13,908 nucleotides of DNA from assembly GCF_030454045.1 (NCBI RefSeq), contig NZ_JAKDJE010000074.1, positions 1-13,908 on the forward strand, written 5' to 3'. The notes under the pieces are model-generated. The model was given only the letters and a program-made list of their open reading frames with translations. It searched no databases and had not been told where the DNA came from. Of this stretch, positions 1 through 7,024 are shown in pieces (position 1 is the first letter of the stretch; each line of letters opens with the position of its first letter). This DNA is from Psychrobacter sp. (GTDB lineage: Bacteria > Pseudomonadota > Gammaproteobacteria > Pseudomonadales > Moraxellaceae). Made by a program: the position numbers and the translations under genes.

Positions 1-340
1 GACAGTATATAGCTTTAGAGCCTACGCCAGCATGAATAATGTCCATTACACCAAAAATCACATTTAACAGACTATAGGTAAAAATATTTATTTTATGACT
101 ATAGACCTCACCGTAAAAATCACACTAAGGATAAAAAGTAAACCACAGCATTTTATTTATATCTTATATGTACTGTTCAGTCATAATTGAGAAATAAAGC
201 ACTTTAAATGTTGTTTTAGTGTCAAAAAGGCATTAGTATTCAACTTAGGACGAAACTTTAGTAATACCAGTATTAAGCATAGCAATGCTACGTAATGGTT
301 ATTAAAGTATTAATACAACAAGGACTGTTGGAGATACACA
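1..340. other. Gene-free region upstream of the FadL-like gene
   Basis: No complete gene is visible here. The left edge is ambiguous. A plus-strand frame is open from base 2 to a TAA at 65-67, another from base 3 to a TGA at 33-35, and a minus-strand frame could start at an ATG at 46-44 and run off the window. None has recognisable content, so I call no gene. From about 262 to 316 there are short palindromes built on GTATTA/TAATAC, described separately. A weak sigma70-like pair (TTGTTT, 17 bp, TAGTAT) lies around 210-238 but is too poor to call. The rest is A/T-rich non-coding sequence. Confidence 0.5.
262..316. promoter_or_regulatory. Palindrome cluster upstream of the FadL-like gene
   Basis: The sequence shows TAATAC-CA-GTATTA at 262-275, an AGCAT/ATGCT hairpin just after it, and the perfect 10-bp palindrome GTATTAATAC at 307-316, ending 24 bp before the ATG. 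The repeated GTATTA half-site suggests binding sites for a dimeric regulator of the outer-membrane transporter. That role is inference, and A/T-rich DNA gives such palindromes fairly easily. Confidence 0.3.
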
Positions 341-1696
341 ATGCGCACTACCTTTCACATGAAAACCCTTGCAGTAGCTATTGCTACTCTCTCTGTTGCT
401 AGCGTAACCAATGCTGCTGGTCTTGATCGTTCAGGTCAAGATGTCACTGCTTTTTTTCAAGATGGCACTTACGCTGAAGCGGTCTATACTTATATTGACG
501 CTGATGTAAGCGGCTACGATAGTTCGAATGTCAACCCTGGCCAAAATGACTATGAGCGCGGCGACAAAACAGGTGATATTGCTGAATCTTATGACTTCTT
601 CCGCTATGGCGTGAAGACTGATATCAACGACACGTTCAGTGTGGGTGTGCTATATGACGAGCCTTTTGGTGCTGCTGCTGAATACACGCAAAGTAATTTC
701 GTTGCAAGTGAAGACAGGAACGCTTCAGGAGGGGCTTTGGTAGGTGATGGTGTAGACCCACAGACTGCAGGTGCCATAGCATTAGCTGAGTCAGCCACTG
801 CAGGCGAGAATACTAACGTTGAAGTTCGTAGCCAAAGCTTGACTGGTATTCTAGGAATGAAATTCGGTGCCAACAAAAACTTCCAAATTTATGGTGGTCC
901 AGTTGCTCAGCGTATCCAATCTGAAACCAAGCTGCGTGGCTTAGCTTATGGACCTGCTACTGGTTATACGTCAAACAGCAATCCTGATATGGATTATGGT
1001 TATATAGCAGGTATTGCCTATAGCAAGCCTGAAATTGCTTTAAAAGCGGCGTTGACTTATCGTTCTGAGATTGACCATGATATAGATATCTCTGAGAATT
1101 ATCCTATAGCAGGTATTTTGGCTCAAGGAGCTGCTTTGCAGCAAGGAGCGACTCCAGCACAGGCAGCGGCTATAGGGGCTGCGGCTGCTAACCGGAACAG
1201 TAATTATGAGATTACAACCCCTAAATCAGTCAACTTTGATTTCCAAACAGGTATCAATCCTACAACTCTAGCAACGGCAAAAGTTCGTTGGGTACCATGG
1301 AGCGATTTTGTCATCACACCACCATTATATAATGACGTTAGTAAACGTAATTACGGCCCTGATGGTTTGGACTTGGTTGAATACGAAGATGACCAATGGC
1401 AAGTGGAGCTTGGTCTTGCCAAGCGTGTTGCACCAGCACTTGCTATCAGTGGTACTGTGGGTTGGGATAGTGGTGCCGGTGATCCAACAACGTCGTTAGG
1501 TCCTATCGATGGCTACTACAGCGTCGGTCTTGGTGCCAAATACAACGTGACGGAAAACTGGGCCGTGTCTGCTGGTGGTAAATACTTATGGTTCGGTGAT
1601 GCAAAAGGTCGTCTACCTAGTGGAAAGATCGTTGGTGATTTCCAAGATAATGATGGTTATATTGCTGGTTTAAAGCTTTCTTATCAAGGAAAGTAG
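341..1696 (+). CDS. FadL/OMPP1-family outer-membrane transport protein
   Basis: This 451-residue protein looks like a FadL-type beta-barrel that moves long-chain fatty acids or other hydrophobic molecules across the outer membrane. Residues 1-25 form a signal peptide with a likely cut after T-N-A (residue 25). The mature protein then begins AGLDRSGQ, typical of the plug region of this family. Strand-like alternation continues to the C-terminus, and the length fits the family (roughly 420-460). Two Ala-rich segments (about 137-162 and 269-291) look like helical extracellular-loop insertions. The C-terminus is SYQGK, so the usual terminal aromatic is not the last residue. GGAG at 330-333 lies 7 bp before the ATG, supporting this start. 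A terminator follows directly, so the gene is probably monocistronic. The family call is firm; the substrate is unknown. Confidence 0.85.
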   Translation: MRTTFHMKTLAVAIATLSVASVTNAAGLDRSGQDVTAFFQDGTYAEAVYTYIDADVSGYDSSNVNPGQNDYERGDKTGDIAESYDFFRYGVKTDINDTFSVGVLYDEPFGAAAEYTQSNFVASEDRNASGGALVGDGVDPQTAGAIALAESATAGENTNVEVRSQSLTGILGMKFGANKNFQIYGGPVAQRIQSETKLRGLAYGPATGYTSNSNPDMDYGYIAGIAYSKPEIALKAALTYRSEIDHDIDISENYPIAGILAQGAALQQGATPAQAAAIGAAAANRNSNYEITTPKSVNFDFQTGINPTTLATAKVRWVPWSDFVITPPLYNDVSKRNYGPDGLDLVEYEDDQWQVELGLAKRVAPALAISGTVGWDSGAGDPTTSLGPIDGYYSVGLGAKYNVTENWAVSAGGKYLWFGDAKGRLPSGKIVGDFQDNDGYIAGLKLSYQGK

Positions 1697-1721
1697 CTTC
1701 CTTATATAACTGTTGGATAAT

Positions 1722-1751
1722 AAAAAGCGGCCTATCATAGGTCGCTTTTTT
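1722..1751 (+). terminator. Intrinsic terminator of the FadL-like gene
   Basis: A stem AAAAAGCGGCCTA pairs with TAGGTCGCTTTTT across a TCA loop, with one G-U pair, and ends in six T. It lies 25 bp after the stop codon. The A-run before the stem means it could also work on the minus strand. Confidence 0.85.
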
Positions 1752-2097
1752 ATTGATTCCAATATTTTGAAGTGAATAAAAACTCTTAGATATGGAAAGA
1801 TATTTAGAGTGTTTTACAGAGAGTAAATTAATAACTGATAGCTACAACCTACTTACTACTCATATGTTGTTATACGTGTGATATCTGCCTTCCAGTTGAT
1901 TGAATGGTAAGCAATGTATCCATTGTCGCTACCTATATGATAGTTAGCTATCCATATAGGTAGGGGCATGTTTAGACAGATCCATTTGGCAATAGTACAT
2001 AGCTATTCTATTAAGAGTAGATACTCATAATAGAAGGTTAGAGCAGCCTTCCTACTTATAATAGTAGCTACTTACATCATAATTAATAGCTACCAAT
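1752..2097. other. Gene-free stretch between two terminators
   Basis: About 346 bp between the FadL-gene terminator and the putP terminator. I find no ORF with a ribosome binding site or recognisable product on either strand. It holds a strong hairpin at 1929-1963, a weaker one around 1782-1810 (ACTCT...AGAGT) and a 6-bp GAAGGT/GCCTTC stem near 2033-2051. It is flanked by terminators on both sides, so any transcript from it would need its own promoter. A small RNA is possible but unproven. Confidence 0.45.
1929..1963. repeat. Strong isolated inverted repeat (hairpin)
   Basis: CTACCTATATGATAG at 1929-1943 pairs with CTATCCATATAGGTAG at 1948-1963 around a TTAG loop. This gives 15 base pairs with a single bulged C. 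There is no T-run after it on either strand, so it is not a normal intrinsic terminator. Its role is unknown. It could be a structured RNA element, a protein-binding site or a copy of a dispersed palindrome. Confidence 0.6.
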
Positions 2098-2130
2098 AAA
2101 AAACCTCGCCATTAGTGGCGAGGTTTTTTT
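2098..2130. terminator. Bidirectional terminator downstream of putP
   Basis: The perfect 8-bp stem CCTCGCCA/TGGCGAGG (2104-2111 and 2116-2123) has a TTAG loop and is flanked by six A and seven T, so it can terminate both strands. It lies 30 bp beyond the putP stop and serves the minus-strand putP transcript. Confidence 0.85.
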
Positions 2131-2160
2131 ATAGTGATAAGGTAAAGTTACTGTATAAAC

Positions 2161-3660
2161 CTACTTGTTCAGGTTCAATTCCATCTCTTTGTATTTAGCG
2201 GCGACTGATTCTCTTGGACCGCCCGTCATGATACTGACTACAAAAATAGCGATGGTACTTAAGATAAAGCCTGGAACAATAGCATATAACCAGCTATTTA
2301 GTGCCATACCATCTATTTGGAAAGGACCATAGATCCATAAGATAACCGTCAATGCACCCACAACCATACCGGCAACAGCGCCATTACGGTTCATGCGGCG
2401 CCATGTGAGACTGAAAATAACCAACGGCCCAAACGCTGCACCAAATCCTGCCCATGCGTTTGATACTAGGTTCAATACTGAGCTGTCTGGATCAGAAGCT
2501 AACAAGATAGCAACAATAGCGACCACGACAACTGAGATACGTCCAACCAATACTTGACGAGCTTCTGGTGCATCTCTGTCAAAGAATAGCTTATAAACGT
2601 CTTTGGTTAATGAGCTTGATACTACCAATAGCTGCGATGAGATGGTACTCATGATGGCCGCTAAAATCGCTGCTAATAGAAAACCTGAAACCAACGGGTG
2701 GAATAGGAACTGAGTGAATACTAAAAAGATAGTCTCAGGATCATCTAACGTCATAGCTGTCTTTTGTACATAAGCACGACCAGCAAAACCAGTCATGAGC
2801 GCACCAATAAGACTGACAATCATCCAGCTCATACCGATATTACGCGCAGTAGGCACATCTCGTACTGAGCGGATTGCCATAAAACGCACAATAATATGCG
2901 GCTGACCAAAGTATCCTAAACCCCATGCCATGAGTGAAATGATACCGATGAGGCTCATACCGCTGGTAATATTTAGTAGGCTTGGATCAATGTTTCTAAC
3001 GGCTTCAGTCGTGGCTGAAACACCGCCAAGATCCGTAAAGGCAACAAGAGGTACAATGACCATCGCAAACAGCATGATGATACCCTGAACAAAGTCAGTC
3101 ATCGATACTGCTAAGAAACCACCGAATAGCGTGTAACCGACAACGACGCCAGCAGTCACCCAAAGTCCTGTGGTGTAAGATAGGTTAAGTGAGCTTTCAA
3201 AAAGCTTACCACCGCCTACGAGACTTGCCGCTGTGTAGACAGTAAAGAATAAAATGATAACCAAAGCGGAGATTACACGCAGCATATGCGATTTATCTTC
3301 GAAGCGGTTGGCAAAATAGTCAGGCAAAGTAATCGCATTATCAGCAACTTCGGTATAAACACGAAGACGCGGTGCTACGATGAGATAGTTCAATAAGGCA
3401 CCAAGAGTCAAACCAAGTGCGATCCAAATACTCACCACACCATCTGCATACATGTAGCCTGGTAGACCAAGTAGCAACCAACCTGACATGTCCGATGCGC
3501 CTGCTGAAAGTGCAGTAACTGCTGGACCTAGATTACGTCCTCCTAAAAGATAACCCTCGGTATCATTGGCTTGCTTAAAATAAGCATAAACACCAATTCC
3601 AATCATCACTAAAAAATAGGCGCCAAGTGATATAAGCACGCCACTAGAAACTCCGTTCAT
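2161..3660 (-). CDS. putP: Sodium/proline symporter PutP
   Basis: This 499-residue inner-membrane protein belongs to the sodium:solute symporter family (SSS; LeuT-type fold) and imports proline using the Na+ gradient. E. coli PutP is 502 residues. The hydrophobic pattern fits about 13 membrane segments. The signature GASDMSGWLLLGLPGY at residues 54-69 matches the PutP substrate/Na+ site, with D57 and S59 equivalent to E. coli D55 and S57. The later MSTISSQLLV segment matches the second half of the Na+ site. AAGGA sits 8 bp before the ATG, supporting the start. No putA or proline regulator is next to it, so proline uptake may serve nutrition or osmoprotection; this is inference. It has its own terminator and appears monocistronic. 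Confidence 0.93.
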   Translation of the reverse strand: MNGVSSGVLISLGAYFLVMIGIGVYAYFKQANDTEGYLLGGRNLGPAVTALSAGASDMSGWLLLGLPGYMYADGVVSIWIALGLTLGALLNYLIVAPRLRVYTEVADNAITLPDYFANRFEDKSHMLRVISALVIILFFTVYTAASLVGGGKLFESSLNLSYTTGLWVTAGVVVGYTLFGGFLAVSMTDFVQGIIMLFAMVIVPLVAFTDLGGVSATTEAVRNIDPSLLNITSGMSLIGIISLMAWGLGYFGQPHIIVRFMAIRSVRDVPTARNIGMSWMIVSLIGALMTGFAGRAYVQKTAMTLDDPETIFLVFTQFLFHPLVSGFLLAAILAAIMSTISSQLLVVSSSLTKDVYKLFFDRDAPEARQVLVGRISVVVVAIVAILLASDPDSSVLNLVSNAWAGFGAAFGPLVIFSLTWRRMNRNGAVAGMVVGALTVILWIYGPFQIDGMALNSWLYAIVPGFILSTIAIFVVSIMTGGPRESVAAKYKEMELNLNK

Positions 3661-3740
3661 ATAAGTTATCCTTAACCAACATCGTTGGCTTTAATTATTT
3701 TTAACTATAAAAGTTATGTCTTGCAAGGCGATGTTTCAAA

Positions 3741-3768
3741 CAATATTTAAAGACCAATATTCAAAGAC
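3741..3768. repeat. Tandem 14-bp direct repeat upstream of putP
   Basis: CAATATTTAAAGAC at 3741-3754 is followed immediately by CAATATTCAAAGAC at 3755-3768, differing at one base. It lies 81-108 bp before the putP start, where a regulator could bind two direct half-sites. The function is inferred from position only. Confidence 0.5.
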
Positions 3769-3769
3769 A

Positions 3770-3804
3770 AAAAAAGCCATTAATTAAGACATAATGGCTT
3801 TTTT
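3770..3804. terminator. Bidirectional terminator-like hairpin between LysR gene and putP
   Basis: AAAAAAGCCATTA (3770-3782) pairs perfectly with TAATGGCTTTTTT (3792-3804) across a 9-base loop. The A- and T-runs allow termination on both strands. The most likely role is ending the minus-strand LysR transcript before putP, though it lies about 320 bp beyond that stop. It could instead lie in a long putP leader. Confidence 0.7.
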
Positions 3805-4125
3805 CAGTATTTTTTGTAGTTTTATATAATTGATAATCGTTATATGGCTAGCACTCATATAGAGATAGAGAACAACGGGAACATCGCATCCCACTTATCT
3901 ACTGTCATTGCTCGCATCTGCTATTTATATATGAGTATTAGCAACTTACGTCATCAATCAAAACCTACTGTTAACCATCATATCTTACTAGAAGTATTCA
4001 ATATATGACTATCAGTGTCCTTGTGGTAAATTTTTGTTATTAAAACAACGTCAAGCATATTATAACGTATGAGAGTCACAAATGCGAATAGCTTAATTGC
4101 CTAAATTGTTATATTAGAATAATTA

Positions 4126-4998
4126 TCATTCTATAGGTGCAAGCAAGTCTAGAAGAGCTGTTAGACTACTAGATTGTGTGAGCTTTGGATTGATAACCAC
4201 ACCCAAATATCGTTGTAACTCAATATTATCCGCCATATCGATACGTTCTAAATCTTGACTAACCATCGTCTGAGGAAGGACGGACCACCCAAGGCCAACA
4301 GAGACCAGCATGCGGATGGATTCAAGGGGGTTCGTGCTCATTGTGGCATAAGGTTTCAGGTTATGCTTGGCAAATTCAGCCAAGGTAATTTGGCTGGTAA
4401 ACGTATTGGCTGAAGGCAAAATAGCAGGGTAGCGCGCAAGTTGCTCTAAAGTAACATTAGATTTGGTCGCTAGAGGTGATAGTGTCCCTGTCATAAAATA
4501 CAGGGGATCTGACCAAAGCGTATGATAGGTCAGGCGCTTATCATATACAGGCGGCAGTGTTACAAACGCCAATGACAGATCGCCGTCCAGTACTGCTTTG
4601 TGGGCCTTTTCTGAGTCAACAAAATGAACTTCTAACTGAACAGCAGGGTAAGTCTGGATGAAATGCTTGAGCACAGGCGCTAAGTGGTGCAAACCAATAT
4701 GGTGGCTTGTACCAATGACAAGCTTGCCAGAGACGATATGCTGAGAGTGTTGTAAGTTAATCTTAAAATTCTCATAATCCTCAAGCCAGCGTTTGGCGTG
4801 TGGCAGCATCTCAATAGCAGCCTGCGTAGGTACAATCCCGCGTCCGACAGTATCAAACAAAGTAATGTTAAACTCATCTTCCAAATTTTTGATGCGTTTA
4901 CTGACGGCAGGCTGAGTGATGAAAAGCTTCTCTGCCGCTCCTGAGATACTGCCAGTGTGCATAACGGTAACGAATGTCGTCAAATTTGTGGTGTTCAA
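4126..4998 (-). CDS. LysR-family transcriptional regulator, divergent from leuC
   Basis: This 290-residue protein has the standard LysR layout: an N-terminal winged helix-turn-helix (about residues 3-62, with GSISGAAEKLFITQPAVSKRIKNLE), a linker helix, and a periplasmic-binding-protein-like effector domain from about residue 90. The length is normal. The start is a TTG at 4998, with AAGGA 7 bp upstream; the next in-frame Met is residue 13, inside the helix-turn-helix, so TTG is preferred. It diverges from leuC, and LysR regulators typically control the divergent neighbour. Pseudomonas aeruginosa also has a LysR gene beside leuC (from memory, PA3122/PA3121). Control of leuC by this protein is inferred, and its effector is unknown. 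Confidence 0.88.
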   Translation of the reverse strand: MNTTNLTTFVTVMHTGSISGAAEKLFITQPAVSKRIKNLEDEFNITLFDTVGRGIVPTQAAIEMLPHAKRWLEDYENFKINLQHSQHIVSGKLVIGTSHHIGLHHLAPVLKHFIQTYPAVQLEVHFVDSEKAHKAVLDGDLSLAFVTLPPVYDKRLTYHTLWSDPLYFMTGTLSPLATKSNVTLEQLARYPAILPSANTFTSQITLAEFAKHNLKPYATMSTNPLESIRMLVSVGLGWSVLPQTMVSQDLERIDMADNIELQRYLGVVINPKLTQSSSLTALLDLLAPIE

Positions 4999-5464
4999 AC
5001 GAATTTCCTTAGCTACTTTGCGAGCTATAAATAAAAGTGGGCGGATCCAATGACAATGTATTAGAAATAAAAGTTTGCATCTGGTTAAAAATCATCAATT
5101 ATTATTATAGGATTTGCCTGCTATAATCACAAGACATCAAGACGCATTGTCACATATTTATTCACTTATCTTGATTATTTGTGGTCTAAAACATGTTTTG
5201 ATCGATTATTTTGGTGCATACACCCAGATTTTTAAGCGTTAGGTTTCAACAATATCGATTCATCAGGGTTGATGATAAAATAATGCTCTCATCATATTCT
5301 TGATAATCTCACTTGAAACCGCAGTGACACTAATGCAGTGATACCAATAAGGCGATGAAGCAGATGAGTATCATAAGATAGATGAACCTATAAACGAATA
5401 AAACACTCCAGCTTACCGATAGGCAAGCAAGCGAAAAATTAAGTCATTAATAAAGGATAGCATC
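4999..5464. other. LysR-leuC divergent regulatory region with long leuC leader
   Basis: This 466-bp region separates the divergent LysR and leuC genes. Besides the promoter and inverted repeat listed separately, it holds an 8-bp inverted pair TGACAATG/CATTGTCA (5051-5058 and 5145-5152) that brackets the promoter, and a direct repeat GCAGTGACAC/GCAGTGATAC (5321-5330 and 5335-5344). It also holds a TCATCA-GGGT-TGATGA hairpin (5260-5275) with a competing TCATCA at 5289-5294, and a small imperfect stem at 5411-5428 before the leuC ribosome binding site (AAAGGA, 5452-5457). I find no Leu-rich leader peptide and no intrinsic terminator, so classical leucine attenuation is not supported. Confidence 0.5.
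5104..5127 (+). promoter_or_regulatory. Extended -10 promoter with overlapping inverted repeat, probable leuC promoter/operator
   Basis: TGCTATAAT at 5119-5127 is a perfect extended -10 on the plus strand. No good -35 is present, which is normal for extended -10 promoters and for activator-dependent ones. The perfect inverted repeat ATTATAG-N10-CTATAAT (5104-5110 and 5121-5127) covers it. A LysR-type protein from the divergent gene could bind here. Transcription would begin near 5134 and give a leuC leader of about 330 nt. The promoter motif is seen; its target and the regulator are inference. Confidence 0.5.
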
Positions 5465-6883
5465 ATGGCTGGTCAAACGTTATACGACAAACTTTGGAAT
5501 GCTCACGAAGTCACCAAACGTGATGATGGTTCGAGCTTGATTTACATCGATCGCCATCTATTACATGAAGTCACAAGTCCACAAGCCTTTGAAGGATTAG
5601 AGCTGGCAAATAGAGCACCGTGGCGTCTGTCTGCCAATATCGCAAGCCCTGATCACAATGTACCAACCGTGTCCCAAGAGCGTCTCGCGGGTGTGCCTGG
5701 TATCAAAGATAAAGTATCGCGCTTGCAGGTGGTCACATTGGACGAAAACTGCACCAAGTTTGATATTGCAGAGTTTACGATTAACGATGTACGCCAAGGT
5801 ATTTTGCATGTTGTTGGCCCAGAGCAGGGGTTGGTTTTGCCTGGTATGACCGTGGTCTGCGGGGATTCGCATACCGCCACACACGGCGCACTTGGCTGTT
5901 TGGCTCACGGTATTGGTACCTCTGAGGTGGAGCATGTATTGGCCACGCAGTGTTTGATTCAAAAGAAATCAAAAAATATGCAAATCCGCGTCACTGGTCA
6001 ACTTGGTGCGGGCGTGACTTCAAAAGACGTGGTACTGGCTATTATTGCCAAGATTGGTACGGCAGGTGGTACAGGACATGCGATTGAATTTGCAGGTCAA
6101 GTGTTTGAAGACATGAGTATGGAAGGCCGTATGACCGTCTGTAATATGGCGATTGAAGCAGGTGCTCGTGTGGGTATGGTGGCAGTTGATGATACGACGA
6201 TAGATTATGTCAAAGGTCGTCCGTACGCGCCAAACGAGTCGCAGTGGCCACAAGCTGAGGCCTACTGGCGTACATTATATTCAGATGATGATGCGGTATT
6301 TGATACGGTGGTTGAGATTGACGGTAGTCAAATAGCGCCGCAAGTATCTTGGGGCACCTCACCTGAGATGGTCGTTGATATCACCCAATCGGTACCAACA
6401 CCTGACCAAGCCATTGATGAGGCGCAAGAAGAGGGTTGGTTACGCGCTTATACTTATATGGGCTTAGAAGCTGGTCAGAAAATCACGGACATTCAGCTTG
6501 ATCGTATATTTATTGGCTCATGTACCAACTCTCGTATCGAAGATTTGCGGGATGCAGCGGCAGTTATCAAAGGTCGCAAAGTAGCGGATAGTGTCAAAGA
6601 AGCCATCGTCGTAGCAGGCTCTGGACAAGTAAAACTACAAGCAGAGGCTGAAGGCTTAGATGCTTTGTTTACTGAAGCCGGTTTTGAATGGCGTGAGCCG
6701 GGTTGCTCGATGTGTCTTGCGATGAATGCTGACAAGCTTGAGCCACAAGAGCATTGTGCATCGACCTCTAATCGTAACTTTGAAGGTCGTCAGGGCAATG
6801 GTGGTCGTACGCATTTGGTTAGCCCAGCAATGGCAGCTGCTGCCGCACTAGCAGGCCACTTTGTGGATGTTCGTACGTTTTAA
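5465..6883 (+). CDS. leuC: 3-isopropylmalate dehydratase large subunit LeuC
   Basis: LeuC is the aconitase-type large subunit of isopropylmalate isomerase. With LeuD it converts 2-isopropylmalate to 3-isopropylmalate in leucine synthesis in the cytoplasm. The 472 residues match the usual length (E. coli 466). The three 4Fe-4S ligands are visible: C353 in GSCTNSRIEDLR, and C414 and C417 in GCSMCLAMN, matching E. coli C347, C407 and C410. GDSHTATHGA and the C-terminal SNRNFEGRQG segment are also intact. AAAGGA lies 7 bp before the ATG. leuD follows 141 bp later on the same strand. Control probably runs through the divergent LysR and the long upstream region. Confidence 0.97.
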   Translation: MAGQTLYDKLWNAHEVTKRDDGSSLIYIDRHLLHEVTSPQAFEGLELANRAPWRLSANIASPDHNVPTVSQERLAGVPGIKDKVSRLQVVTLDENCTKFDIAEFTINDVRQGILHVVGPEQGLVLPGMTVVCGDSHTATHGALGCLAHGIGTSEVEHVLATQCLIQKKSKNMQIRVTGQLGAGVTSKDVVLAIIAKIGTAGGTGHAIEFAGQVFEDMSMEGRMTVCNMAIEAGARVGMVAVDDTTIDYVKGRPYAPNESQWPQAEAYWRTLYSDDDAVFDTVVEIDGSQIAPQVSWGTSPEMVVDITQSVPTPDQAIDEAQEEGWLRAYTYMGLEAGQKITDIQLDRIFIGSCTNSRIEDLRDAAAVIKGRKVADSVKEAIVVAGSGQVKLQAEAEGLDALFTEAGFEWREPGCSMCLAMNADKLEPQEHCASTSNRNFEGRQGNGGRTHLVSPAMAAAAALAGHFVDVRTF

Positions 6884-6900
6884 GACTGATAATAAGTAGC

Positions 6901-6945
6901 TGACATCATGCTTATATCAACGATAAATATATGAGCATGGTGTCA
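6901..6945 (+). repeat. 17-bp intercistronic hairpin between leuC and leuD
   Basis: TGACATCATGCTTATAT (6901-6917) pairs with ATATGAGCATGGTGTCA (6929-6945) around an 11-base loop. All 17 positions pair, two as G-U. No T-run follows (AAAACGG), so it is not an intrinsic terminator. It lies 17 bp after the leuC stop and 79 bp before the leuD start. Likely roles are mRNA processing or protection of the leuC 3' end, giving unequal LeuC and LeuD levels. This is inference from position and structure. Confidence 0.65.
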
Positions 6946-7024
6946 AAACGGTAAAAATTTATTTGCTGTTTAATACGCTTATCAAGATCGTCAGCCAGCA
7001 AAAATATAATTGATAGGAAATTTT

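Larger units (their letters stand above)
3661..4125. other. putP upstream region and LysR 3' region
   Basis: This 465-bp gene-free stretch lies between putP and the LysR gene, both on the minus strand. It contains a small CCAAC/GTTGG hairpin next to the putP ribosome binding site (3676-3690), a tandem 14-bp repeat and a terminator-like hairpin, both listed separately. A 9-bp inverted repeat ACTCATATA/TATATGAGT (3853-3861 and 3928-3936) lies further out. I could not find a convincing putP promoter: TTGAAA and TTGCAA hexamers occur, but no -10 lies at proper spacing. No coding sequence is seen. Confidence 0.5.

Noticed and set aside
3829..3845. Fur-box-like sequence TTGATAATCGTTATAT
   Set aside because: It matches the iron-box consensus only partly, and no iron-related gene is nearby.
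4116..4132. Near-palindrome AGAATAATTATCATTCT
   Set aside because: It overlaps the 3' end of the LysR gene, far from any promoter, and is imperfect; chance in A/T-rich DNA is likely.
5134..5464. Leucine attenuation leader peptide upstream of leuC
   Set aside because: The short ORFs I could trace (for example from GTG 5214 and ATG 5284) have no Leu run, and there is no terminator hairpin with a T-run.
5597..5962. 121-residue minus-strand ORF inside leuC
   Set aside because: It is antisense to the conserved leuC frame, its translation has no recognisable domain, and other overlapping shadow frames occur in the same stretch.
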